Positions 42,386 to 52,700 of a DNA stretch of 64,000 nt are shown here, in pieces (within the stretch, counting starts at the first letter, position 1; each line of letters opens with the position of its first letter). The notes under the pieces are model-generated. The model ran no database searches. It saw only the letters and a program-made list of their open reading frames with translations, and had not been told where the DNA came from. Both the position numbers and the translations under genes were made by a program. Source of the DNA: Prorocentrum cordatum (lineage: Eukaryota > Sar > Dinophyceae > Prorocentrales > Prorocentraceae); contig CAUYUJ010010446.1 of NCBI GenBank assembly GCA_963575745.1, forward strand, positions 230,001-294,000. Reading direction: 5' to 3'.

Positions 42386-44283
42386 CTACCCAGAACCGTA
42401 ATATGCAGCGCTGTAGCTGGGGTCGGAGTTGGCCCCAATTCTTCCGCGGGCAAGGTTGGGCTGGTTCGGGATGGGCTGGTCCGTCGTATTTGTTTCGCGC
42501 GGTCGGGCAAGCCTTCGTCCGCAGCTAGAAGGCTGCCCCCTCGTCTCTTTGCAGGTCCTGCAGGGGCTCTGAGCACCGCTGGCCTCTGGGACCGAGCTGC
42601 GCTGGCCACTGGGGGGCTCGGGGCTCTGCGACCTCGGGGCCTGCTCCTGCGCCTCCGCCTCCGCGCTGGAGGCCGCCGACTTCTGGGGCTTCTTTGTCCG
42701 CCCATTGATATTCTTCTGCAGCTCCGCGATCAATTTCTCCGCCTCTTCCTGTGCGGGCACTTTCCCGACGTCCTCTGCGGCCTGCGTCATCTTCGCGTTG
42801 TCCAGGCCGTCGTCTCTCTTTTGTTGCTGGCGATCTTCTCGCAGTCGATCCAGAGCCCTGGCCTATAAACTATCCGCGCGGGATCCAAGTCTCCTCGCCT
42901 TCTGGGCCCCACAAGGGCAACTGCTGCTTGGTCCGCTGCTTTTCGCTGCTCATGTCGCTCTTCTCGTTCGAAGTCGGCTCGTCCATCAGCATGCCCGCGT
43001 AGCTCGCGTCACTCGGCGGCTCGATGTCGGTGCCAACTGGCCTCGTCACGAGCAGGCGATTCATCCTCGACAACTCCGCGATGCACATGGACAAGCCTTT
43101 CATCCAGTCGGCGCGGCGCATCAGGTCCTCTGCCTCTGCTAACTTCCCGTGGTCCGACTTGGCATGCAGCGCCTCAGAACTGATGGGGCTGAGCATTATG
43201 TTGCGCTTGTGGCCAATCAGATGAATGATTCCTGCGTCGACGTCGATCGCCGTCAAGGCCGGCGCGCTGCCCGCCCTCTAGACGTCGGCCTCTGCGCCCA
43301 TCCGGACGCGCATCGCTTCTGCAACCTTGTCGCTGCTGCGCCTGACCTGGCCTGCGACCTCCACGTTGCTCTTGCCCCGCCGAGGGGACCAGCCCGCCTT
43401 GCACTTGAGCCCCGATAGTCTGCGCTGATCACCCGCTGGCGAGCCCCAATCGGCACCCCGCAATGCCCTGCCCCGCGCCCGCCGACCCATGTTCGTCGCG
43501 TCGGTCTCTTCAACGGGTAGCGGTTTTATCTTCATTCGGGGGCGCCGACGAATATTTCTGGACCTTTAAAAGGCTGTCGGGGTCTCAGGGTTTTGGGGGG
43601 CCTCCCGTGGGCTCTGGTGTTTCTGTTGTCGCAGCTCCTGTTGTTTCTCTCCTCTTGCTCGTTCTTGCCCCTCCCTAGTGCCGCCCCTGCTGCGGGCTCG
43701 TGCGCCGCGGGCCCCTTCGCCAGCTCGCCGCTCGGGGTCGCCGCCCCCGTCGCCGCTTGAGGCAACCTCTCCATCTCCTCCGCCCACTCGATCTGGGCCC
43801 TGACCGGCTCCATCAACGCGATGCGCGCCTCCCGGTCGCCATTCGCCCCGTCGTTGCCGGCGCGGCCTCCCGTGCTGCAGGCGGAGCTCCGGGCGTTCAT
43901 CAGCATTGGCGCGCTCCTGAGCGTCTTTCTTAGCATCTGCGCCACCTGCGCCAACGGCCTGGAGGGCACCGCCATGGCGGCCATCGCGATGCTCGCGTCG
44001 TTGGCCGTCCGCGCGCCGAACTCCACGCCCCCCCGCGCGCCCCCCCCCCCCCCCGTTCAGCGGCGGCGGCGGCGGCCCGTCGATCAGCAGGTCTTATCTC
44101 AGCGCCCCCCGTCGATTCCGAAGCCGAGTGGGCTGCTCTGCTCTGCCCCGCTTCTCGCCGCCCATGCTGCCCCGGCGAGCGATCCTGGCCCCGCAAATCT
44201 AGGCGGCGGTGGAGGCGGTGGCATTTTATCCTGGGCCCGACCCCGTTGAAGGTCCTGTCCATCTCCTTCTCTAGCCATTGCAC
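42386..44283 (-). pseudogene. Broken minus-strand frame, ORF1/gag-like (unknown family)
   Basis: Five consecutive frames cover this stretch: 43930-44283, 43532-44026, 43278-43535, 42870-43256 and 42386-42790. They contain NGVGPRIKCHRL, AQIEWAEEMERLPQ, KVAEAMRVRMGAEADV, RADWMKGLSMCIAELSRMN and EEAEKLIAELQKNINGRTKK. The last resembles coiled coil. Neighbouring frames abut or overlap by a few bases, as expected for one ancestral frame cut by frameshifts. A retroelement ORF1/gag is a guess. Confidence 0.35.
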
Positions 44284-44289
44284 TTGTCC

Positions 44290-44331
44290 CTATTCTTGGA
44301 ATCTTGGGAGGCGTAAGCAGCGTTCTTGATA

Positions 44332-44376
<45 letters not shown>

Positions 44377-44728
44377 TCTCTTTTATTATTAATTATTTGT
44401 TTGTTATCTCTCTCTCTCTCTCAATCGCTCTCTCTTCTCTTCTTGTCTCGAATCCTACGGCGTCATCGCCCCCTTTCCGATAGCTGGGGGGGGGGGGGTC
44501 GGGCTGGGTTGCTGAGAAGAGCCGCAAGAACGCCTACGTATTGATCTGGCGTCGTTTGTAATAGTTTTTTCCCGTTCGACTCTCTCCTTCGCGTCTGCAA
44601 GTAATGATGTGACTGATGTACATCGTGTAAGTAGGTAGTGTCGTGCCAGTAGCAGTAGCCGACTTGTCCATTAGCCTGTTCTACCAGAACACAGAGTTGC
44701 AGATGTCAGCTGTCTACGACATCTCTCC

Positions 44729-44767
<39 letters not shown>

Positions 44768-46270
44768 CCATTGCTAGATCATGCAGTTGTTTGCTTCTGC
44801 TGCCACTTTAACTAAAGGTGCGTCGTTTACTGAGCTGATCTGGGTCCCGGCTAATCCTGTCTGCGATTTTCCCCTCTCGCCATGTCTCTGCGGGCCTGTT
44901 CGGGAGGGGGCTCCGAAGGCTGCGTTCCTGGAACAGACGAAGGGGTCGAGGAGGCAGCTTGCCCTGGGACTCTCGCTGGCACCCTTTCTGCTCTATTCCG
45001 TGGCTCACTGCCTAGCACCCTCTCGATCTGCATCTTCTTCCTCAAGCTGGCGGCCTCCACGTCTTCTGGGACTGCTGGGGCCGCTTCTCCACCGCGCGCC
45101 CCCGCTCCGTCTTCGGGCCCGCAGATTTCGCCCCCCCCCCCCCCCTCCCCCGAAACGCATCATCAAGTAGCCTGCCGCCATTCTGAGGTGGTCCGGCCTG
45201 ACCCGTGGAGCGCCGCTGGCGTCTCCTCGCTCACCTCTGTCTTGCTCAAGATTACGCGGCACTGCGGGCGCTGGTTGATCACGAATGCCACTTTGGCCTC
45301 GGCGCGCTCGCTTCCTGGGCCCTCGACATCGCGACCGCATCGAGGCCCGCGGCATCACCGAACGATGGTTCGACTGCCGCGAGCCGCTCCAGCACGCAGG
45401 TCGATGCCCACTCAATGTCCTGCTCGGGCCCCCCCTGTCCATGATCTCCGGCGTATACCGCGGCCGTCTGCTCTAGTGGCGCAGTCTACCGCAAGTCTTC
45501 TCGTGGCGAAGGTACTTAGACTCCGCGGACATTGACTAATGATTACCTGTGAAGCGATGACGGGTCTGACATTGCGTTCCGCCCTCCTGTGCGCCAGTAG
45601 AGCAGCATAATCTCTGCCCGCGCCCTGCCCCCGCCCCCTCGGCGTCTGCGCGCGCCCAGTCGCGCCGGAAGGGTTGTTCTATTACGTCCGCCTCTTCTTC
45701 CACTTCCGGGGCTTCCTCCAGGGCATGGGGAGCGTCCTGCTCGTCGCGTTGTGGTCTGCTCCTCAAAACGCCGACGTCGGCTCGTGCCCGCCGTGCAGAA
45801 TCGACGATCTCTGGGGTGAACATGTCCAGGTCGGATCTTCTGTGGACATGCCAGGCATACTCCCGCTAACGTGTCGATATCCACCGTCATCCCAGGGGGT
45901 AGTGCCGTCGCATATCCACCTTCCTTCCAAGAGTCTCCCCGCCCCCCACGGCTTTGCCCAGTCTCGAAGTCCCCGGGGCCGCTGCCGAGACCCGCCCGCG
46001 CACTCTGGAAGCGCGCCCAGTGTAGGTGCCATTTTGGGCGGCGGCCTCCTAGCGCGAGAGCACAACGGCCGATCCTCGCGTGGAGAAGCACCTACTTCGT
46101 AGCGTTGCATCTGGTACTGCCGTCCTCTCTCCCCCAAGTCGTGTATCCCTGACTTTCCTCATCAACTTTCCCACTTTAGTGTCCGGAGATCTGGTCAAAC
46201 TTGCAGGAATAATAAGGGCTGCGAGACCGCTGAGAGCCGCCCCACGCAGCAAAAGCAATGAAGACGAATA
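44290..46270. other. CT microsatellites and short minus-strand coding remnants
   Basis: (CT)n lies at about 44333-44372 and 44735-44762. On the minus strand GDSWKEGGYATALPPGM and TVDIDTLAGV (about 45870-45990) and, in the next frame, HRRSDLDMFTPEIVDSARRA (about 45790-45850) look like one protein broken by a frameshift. FVINQRPQCRVILSKTEV lies near 45260. No family was recognised. Confidence 0.35.
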
Positions 46271-46273
46271 GTT

Positions 46274-46700
46274 TTATTTGTCCGATGTGTCGCGCCACCA
46301 TAAGCTGCCGCATTGCCTGAAGGCCCCCTTCGTCGCCTCTTCCCCCCTGCCGATTTCACCCGCCAGCCCCAGGCCCGAGGGTAGGCAGGGCCCTGGAATT
46401 CGCATCTCCCGCAAGGCAGTGCCCGGCACCCCCGCGGCTGTCCGCGGCCCCCTGATCGCGGCAAATCTCCCGCGGCCCGCCAGGCAGAGTTGGTGATAGG
46501 TCTTCCCTGGGTTCAGCGCCCGCCCTCCCTTCTCGATGGCCCTGGCGAGCTGCTGCGAGTTATTGTTGGAGATCTCGACTACTTGTCTTGTTTTTGCTTC
46601 CTGGGGGATCGTCGTCGTTTCCGTCGCGTCGTCCATGAACGCGTTGAGTGCGCGGTCGCGGGGCTCCCATGTGATGGGGTGCATCGTGTCGTGTAGTGTT
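46274..46700 (-). pseudogene. LINE-type reverse transcriptase remnant
   Basis: The frame reads DRALNAFMDDATETTT, then NNNSQQLARAIEKGG, NPGKTYHQLCLAG and EEATKGAFRQCGSLWW, ending in a stop at 46274. FMDD fits the F/YxDD box of non-LTR reverse transcriptases, followed by the thumb-like segment. RT fingers upstream and the rest of the element were not found; the frame continues upstream only through GC-rich DNA and a GA microsatellite. Confidence 0.5.
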
Positions 46701-46799
46701 TGTGCTTCGTCTGCCGCCCTAACCCCCCCTCCCATGCGTTCGCGTATATGTTGTGCGTGCCTTTGAACTGCCTTGGGCAGAGCGCAAACCCCATCTGCG

Positions 46800-47714
46800 C
46801 CCCTGGGCCGTCGCGCCGCGGACCCTACCGTCGGCGCGAAGCTCGGTGAGAGGAGGCAGGCGAGTGGCTCCGACTGCGCGCCGTGCACTTCGCCCTCTTC
46901 ACTCGCGCGCCGCCAGGCGGGGGCCGCCAGAAAGGGGGCGCTTCGTGCTTGCACATGCGTTCGCGCAATCGTCATTGCTGCGCGCCGCACCGACCCCCCT
47001 GGTGGAGCTCTCCGCTGCGCGATGGCGACGCGCAATGCGGCACTGTGCGCGTGCCCACCTTGTGCCCGCGAGGGGTGCTCTGGTTGGGGCCCCCTCTTGC
47101 GCGCGCCATGGGAACGGGTCATTCCCGTGCTGCGGTGCGCGCGCGCGATGCCTTTGCCTGATGGGCCCTCTTCGTTATTGTGTTTATCCGTGTCGAATGC
47201 GTGCGATCTGCGCCAACCCAGCGGCGCGGTTCCAAATGCGCGGCATTTCAGGGGCACTTCCCTCAAACGGGAGAGAGGGGGGGGGTCTTGGTTGGGCGCG
47301 CTCCACCGCCCCCCCCCCCCCCGGTCGCGAACCCCCCGGTCGCCCGCGCGCGCCAGATCGCAAAGGGCAGCGCGCCCGAAGGACGTTGCGCCGGGATAGC
47401 TGGGTGGCCCCCTAGCGCGGCTGCCTGCCGCCACGCGGATCGAAAGAAAATGCGGGATTAAAGCAGTTGGAGGGGGGCGGGGGGCGCGCGGAGTGGGCGG
47501 GTGGGGGGGGGGGGGGGGCGCAGACGCCGACATTTCGACTGCCCCGTGCGCCGGCTGTTTTAAACTCTGGCCCCCCGCGAGAAATAAATAAAGCACTGGC
47601 CGCAGAAGGAGGCGCGGCGGGAAGGGGGCGGGGGGCGAGAGACGCGCGCTGCCCCACTCAGCGCAGCCAGCGCAACGGCGCAGCGCCGACCAAGGGGAAG
47701 AAGCAGGAGGAGAC

Positions 47715-47769
<55 letters not shown>

Positions 47770-47950
47770 CACATATATATATATATAGGGAGAGAGGAAG
47801 GAAAAGGATAAAGAAAAACAACAACAAGAGAGAGAGAGAGAGAGAGAGAGTGGAACAAAAAAAAAGGTGAAACAATGGCAGCAACAGGAACAATAAACAG
47901 GGCAACACAAAACAAGCAACAACAAACATATTAAGAAAATGAAGCAAACA
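46800..47950. other. GC-rich DNA and microsatellites
   Basis: Poly-C/poly-G tracts at about 47310 and 47506-47518, (GA)n at 47717-47766 followed by a short (TA)n, and (GA)n at about 47828-47850. No gene was seen apart from open frames caused by GC content. Confidence 0.4.
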
Positions 47951-47954
47951 AAAC

Positions 47955-48190
47955 TAATTCTTGACCGCCCTCCGCGCCTCTTCCCCAAGGGGCAGGGCGA
48001 TGCGCGGGGGGGGAAGCGCGTGCTACTCAGGACGTGCCGAGGCGACGCCAGTGCCGATTTTTCCAACCGCGCAGATCAGCAAGCGCCGTGGGCCTCCACG
48101 GGGGGTTCCGGAGAGAAGCGAAGCGCATCGCGCGCGCCGAGTGCGTGGATCATGAAACCAAGACTTTGCCACGCGGCGCGCGGGGGCTGG
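47955..48190 (+). repeat. 225-bp direct repeat, copy 1
   Basis: It matches 48361-48590 over its whole length, sharing CGCCTCTTCCCCAAGGGGCA and GATCAGCAAGCGCCGTGGGC. Confidence 0.85.
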
Positions 48191-48229
48191 CTGGCGGGCG
48201 GCATTTGAGCCGCCGCGCCGCCATGGATC

Positions 48230-48231
<2 letters not shown>

Positions 48232-48293
<62 letters not shown>
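48232..48293. repeat. (TA)n microsatellite
   Basis: About 60 bases of uninterrupted TA lie between the two copies of the 225-bp repeat. Confidence 0.95.
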
Positions 48294-48296
<3 letters not shown>

Positions 48297-48360
48297 TCAC
48301 GCATTCATGCACGCGCGATCAAGAGACCTCGCGCTAGGAGAACAACTCGAACGACAATGC

Positions 48361-48590
48361 GAATTCCTGACCGCTCTCCACGCCTCTTCCCCAAGGGGCA
48401 GGGCGATGCGCGGGGGGGCATCACATGCTACTCAGGACGCGCCGAGGCGAAGCCAGCGCCGATTTTTCCAACAGCGCAGATCAGCAAGCGCCGTGGGCCT
48501 CCACGGAAGGTTCTCGAGAGTAACGAGGCGCGTCGCGTGCGCCCAGTGCGTGGATGATTGAGCCCCTGCTTTGCCACGCGCCCCCCGCCC
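48361..48590 (+). repeat. 225-bp direct repeat, copy 2
   Basis: Second copy, offset about 404 bases. Each copy is preceded by a microsatellite: copy 1 by (GA)n/(TA)n, copy 2 by (TA)n at 48232-48293. Confidence 0.85.
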
Positions 48591-48666
48591 ATGTGGAATG
48601 ATTTTTTTTGTTTGGGGGGGGCGGGGGGGCCATTAACAGCGAACTCACAGTGCGATGTCCCATGGA

Positions 48667-49590
48667 GGCGACCCGCCTCAGGATGGCGAGGACGGCCCGA
48701 TCGGTATAAGAGCTACTCCTGGCACGCCGCTGTCGGGGGAGCTTGGCGGTCTGGCGGAGCAGCGTGCCATGTTTTTCGTGCGCTCGGACGCTTGCTGCGG
48801 CCCGCCAGCGTCCGCGGCCTTGAATCTGCTGAAGGTCGCGGACAGCGCGCAAGGCATCGTGGGGCGGCCCGCCATGCCGAAGCTGGCGTGGCACATCGAT
48901 GAGGTCGCGCGCTCCAGCTTTCAGCGCAGTTTCTCTGAGAAGCCCCTCACGCGCAGCAAGACGGAGGGGGGGGAACAGAAGAGGGGAAGGAGGCGGCAAG
49001 GAGCGGGAACGTGCCAGCAGCGCCAACCATATCCTTGGACACGCGCGGCGGATCGAAAGATCTGTGGGCCCGTCCTCGGCCGACCAAAGATACGACGGTC
49101 TCCGACGATGTGAGACTTCTTGGCAACACTTCACTAGGTCTCAGATACGAGTCAAACTGAACAAGGACGACCAGTGCCGTCAAAGCCTGGAGCAGTGAGC
49201 CGCTGGCAAGCTGCATCGCTGAGGGCAGCGCGGCGTCCCCAGGTGGCGGCGGCCTCGTCGGCGCATGCTGCTTGGCCGCCCAGCCGTCCAGGGCGCCCTT
49301 TGACTTCTGGAAGTTCGGGCGAGCGGCGGGCCAGCCGCGGATCTTGCGCAGTCCGTAAAGGGAGGGCATTCTCGGCAATGTGCATGGGCTCGCCCGCAAA
49401 GAAAAGAGCCTCGCAGCACGGGTTGACGACGTTGTCAGCGCTGTCGACAGCGTCCAACCGTAGCCCCATCGACGAGGCGCAGCCCTCGAGCTCCGCCACC
49501 GCAGCTGCGTAGGCGCCCCTCGTGGCCGGCCGCAGCCTCGCTAGCCGCAGGTAGTCGCCTAGTCGCCCAGCCCTGCCCCGCGAGCGAAGC
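48667..49590 (-). pseudogene. DIRS-like relic 2: tyrosine recombinase (catalytic Tyr lost)
   Basis: The N-terminal domain reads LGDYLRLARLRPATRGAY, AVAELEGCASSMGLRLDAV and CEALFFAGEPMHIAENAL. The first Arg box is FDSYLRPSEVL (about 49.13 kb). Then come VPRQLRHGGPPHDAL and QGRGRWRAAASVRAHEKHG, where the nucleophile expected in (R)RYE-KH is replaced, reading RAHEKH. Frame changes occur between these parts. Confidence 0.6.
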
Positions 49591-49869
49591 GTTGGCCCGA
49601 GCCGCCGGCGCCGCCCTCAGCTGCCGCTTTGCCGCGGCCTCCGCGCGCGGCGCGCGCAGCGGCCGTCGGCGCCCGGCCTCGGGGCGGCGCTCTGTCGGCG
49701 GCGGGGGCGGGGCCTCCGCGGCAGCGGGGGGTCGTCGCGACGACCGGGCCCGCGGGCTGCCCGCTCCTGCGCCAGCGGCGCGGCCCCCCGAAGCCGCGCG
49801 GCCCCGGGTCGAGCGCGCTCGGCCGGGAGTCGCGCCATGCATGAGGCGGAGTCTCCGCGGACAGATGGG

Positions 49870-50170
49870 CGCGCCAGCGCGCGCGGCGGGCTCGGGGGGC
49901 GACGGATCCGCTTGACCGCGGGCTCCTCGGCGGTAACCGCGGCGACGCGTAAGAGCGGCCCTAAGCAAGAGTGCCCTTTGGTGCGCGGCCTTAGGGGGCC
50001 CCGCGGGGGCCTGGCGCAACCGCGCAAGCCGAGGCCGTCGGATTGCATCCACGGTCGGTGGGGCGCGCTTCGACAGATCCCTAGCGCCAGCAGGCAATTG
50101 CGGACCTCCGCCAATTCGTTCTGGGCGCCCCAGAACACCCGCCCGAGGGCTCTGCGAAAGAAGACGTAAT
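49870..50170 (-). pseudogene. DIRS-like relic 2: RNase H remnant
   Basis: The frame contains NELAEVRNCLLALG and RTKGHSCLGPLLRVAAVT, comparable to the acidic helix and KGR-x-LLR segment of DIRS RNase H. Catalytic residues are largely lost, and the call depends on position between gag and recombinase. Confidence 0.35.
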
Positions 50171-50293
50171 CGGGCGCCACCGCGGAATGTTCTGGCACTG
50201 CCGGGCCGCATCGCGATGACGTCTGACCGGGTCCGGCGTCAAGGCCGAAGCCGGGCCGAAACTCGGCCCCCCCGCGGCCGCAAATAACTTTCA

Positions 50294-50650
50294 ATCGTAA
50301 AGAATTGAAGTGTAAAGCGCGGAATGCGAAAAGTTATTCAAAGTTAGTCAAAGCTAGTCAAAGCTATTCCAAGACGATTTGGGACCGGCCCCACAGCGGA
50401 GAGCACGTCGCCCGCTCGACTGGGCCCCCCCTCGCAAACGAAACACGCGGCAGAATGCACCGTGCAAGCGTTGCGATCGATTGCGAGGGGCGCACCCTGA
50501 ATCAAGCGCGATCTGATGCGATCGCAGACTGGCGCAGCGCGCGCCGACGCGAGGCCGAGCGCACTCCTCCAGAAAATCTGTCCGACCCCATTAGGGCCAA
50601 CACTAGAGGTCACTCTGGCCAAAGGTCACTCTTGCGTGTAGCCGACGGTG
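50294..50650. other. Foreign-looking segment in place of the deleted RT
   Basis: It opens AT-rich, with a 10-base tandem (AAAGTTAGTC / AAAGCTAGTC / AAAGCTATTC) at about 50337-50378, and closes with a short duplicate GGTCACTCT at about 50608 and 50625. No coding function was seen. Confidence 0.4.
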
Positions 50651-50669
50651 GTCGGCGGAGACTTGCTAA

Positions 50670-52700
50670 TTAGGCGGCTGCAGCAGCAGCGGGCGTCCAG
50701 CCCGGGCGTTGCCGAAGGCGTTGATGGGCGAGATATCCTCGACAGTCCGCCGATCACGCTCGCCCGCGCGGGCAGCGCGCTGGGCCGGATACCGAGGCAA
50801 CGAGGCGCGTTCTCCGCGTCGGGCAGCACGAAACAGGCGGCCGCCCCCAGGAAGGGGAAACAGCGAAGGATGGCCCTCGGAGGAGAACCCCTCGGACGAC
50901 CGCCCGCATCGCGCCGGCGGAGCTGCTGGCGATGTCGCTGGCAGGGAAGAGCCCGGCGGAACGCCGGGCCGGGAGGGCGCCGACATGGCGTCTTCAGCCG
51001 TCTGCAGGTCTGGCATTCGGCTTCGCCTTCTCATTCGGCGAAGCCTTCTTTGGCCGTCGCTCCTTGTCGCTTGCGCCCCCTGAACCGGAGGACCTCTCGC
51101 ACTGCTTCGACTCATGCTCAGCTGCTCCTCCCGCCAGAGGCGCTCCTGCTTCAAGATGATCCCCCGGTTTTCCTGCTCCTCGGCGATGAAGGCATTGAAC
51201 TTCGACGTCACCGCGCCCCCAGACTCGTCCAGCTCGCTGCTCAGCATCAGGTCGAGGCCCTCGAACGTCGGATGACGAGGGCACCGCTTGACCGCGCGCT
51301 GGATCTAGAGGGCACGGCGCGCCGCCAGCTCGAAGCTCGCCAGGTTCGCGGCGTCGATCCGATCGTGCACCAGCGCATGGTGGAGGACCTCCAGGATCAC
51401 CCTCAGCTCGAGGGAGGCCCCGCTCTGACGGGCAACGCCCGACTGCTCGACCCAGCACCCCAATTGGCCGTCAGCGAGAGGCCCGAGGCGTCGATTGCGT
51501 CCAAGCAATCGGCGAGCGCCTTGGGCCCACGGAGCGGCCGGGACGGGTCGCCCTGCCCCCTGAGGGCGGAGATGGCGGCACCCAGCTGCACTCGCATGCC
51601 GCGCGAGGGGGGCGGGATCGGCAACGCGCGCGGGCCCCTGCCAGGGCCGCGGCGCTTCTCGGTCACCCACTCGGGCTGATCCTCAGGCTGCGCGTTCTCG
51701 ACCGCCACCCAGCCCACCTCGTCGTCGATCAGCGCCGCCCCCACCGCGTCCCGCGACGCGAAACGGTCCGCGCTGCCCGACAGGCCCGCTTCGACCTCGG
51801 CTCCAATCGAAGCCCTCGACCGCCCGGTCGGCGATCAGCCGGCGGGCCATCCGGGTACCGATGCCTAGCAGGGGCGGCCGCGCCCAGGGCGCGAGCGAGG
51901 TTACGGGCCTCGACCCGCTGGTGGTCGAGCGCATCCTGATCCAAGTCGTAGACGTTGCCGCGGACCCGCTGCGGGAACGACCGCGAGGTACCGTGGGGGG
52001 CGAGCTGCGCCGGGGGGATCTCCCCATCGGGCGTCGCCCCGACCCGCTCTCCCGCGCGTGGCCGGGCACCGGCGGCAGCCTGTGGTGCCATCTGAAGTTC
52101 TCGTCGTCGTCGAAGCTGATGCGCGCCTGGCTCTCGACGACGTCCAACGTCCGCGCGCCCGCAGCCATCAGGCACGAATGGCGTGGAACCGAAGCTGGGC
52201 TGGGCCGTCGCGGACGCCCGCGGGCGTCGGGCGGGGCTCGTCGTCGCCCTTGACCAGCAGGTGGCGCACCTCGCGGGCCGCGAGGGGCCCGCGAGGCTCG
52301 AAGCCGCGACCACCGCCAGTAGCGCGCCGCCGACGAGGCCGAGCAGCAGCCCGGCTGCGAAGCCCCAGCAGGCGGCCGGGGCAGGCGTCGGGCAGGCCGG
52401 CGCGGGCGCCACCTAGCTCGCAGCCCGCCGCTGGGCAGACCGGGCAGGAAGCCTCCAGCGCCGCGGCCCAGCGGGCCGGCGGGCAGGCCGGGCACGGCGG
52501 GCACGCCAGGCACGAGCCGCAGCGGGGCTCGCACCGCAGCTCCGCCGCCGGGCCGGGCGGGCAGCCAAGGCAAGGGGGGGCCGCGAGACCCAGGCCCCCC
52601 CCAGCTGCCCCAGCCAGGGCCCCGCGGCGCAGAGGGCGCCCAGCATCCACCGCGAAGGCCAAGCCGGAGCGCCCCCCTCCGAACGGCTTTTGAGCCACCA
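50670..52700 (-). pseudogene. DIRS-like relic 2: N-terminal and gag-like region
   Basis: The N-terminal part shows CLACPPCPACPPARW and a hydrophobic helix, FAAGLLLGLVGGALLAVVAA. Then, in changing frames: ISFDDDENFRWHHRLPPVPG, ATPDGEIPPAQLAPHGT, RGNVYDLDQDALDHQRVEA, EKRRGPGRGPRALPIPPPSR, LRGPKALADCLDAIDASGL and SELDESGGAVTSKFNAFIAE. A Cys-Pro box, transmembrane segment and gag-like protein also open element 1. Confidence 0.55.

Larger units (their letters stand above)
48667..52700 (-). mobile_element. DIRS-like retrotransposon relic 2 (RT deleted)
   Basis: Minus-strand remnants follow the same order as in element 1: Cys-rich/hydrophobic N-terminus (52.6-52.3 kb), gag-like region (52.2-50.67 kb), RNase H remnant (about 50.17-49.87 kb) and tyrosine recombinase (49.58-48.67 kb). 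The reverse transcriptase expected between gag and RNase H is missing; an unrelated stretch of about 350 bases lies there. All domains are broken by frameshifts. No split direct repeats were found. Confidence 0.65.

Noticed and set aside
46700-47947. N-terminal extension of the RT frame into a Leu/Ser-rich segment
   Set aside because: This part translates GA microsatellites and GC-rich DNA; only about 46274-46700 resembles RT.
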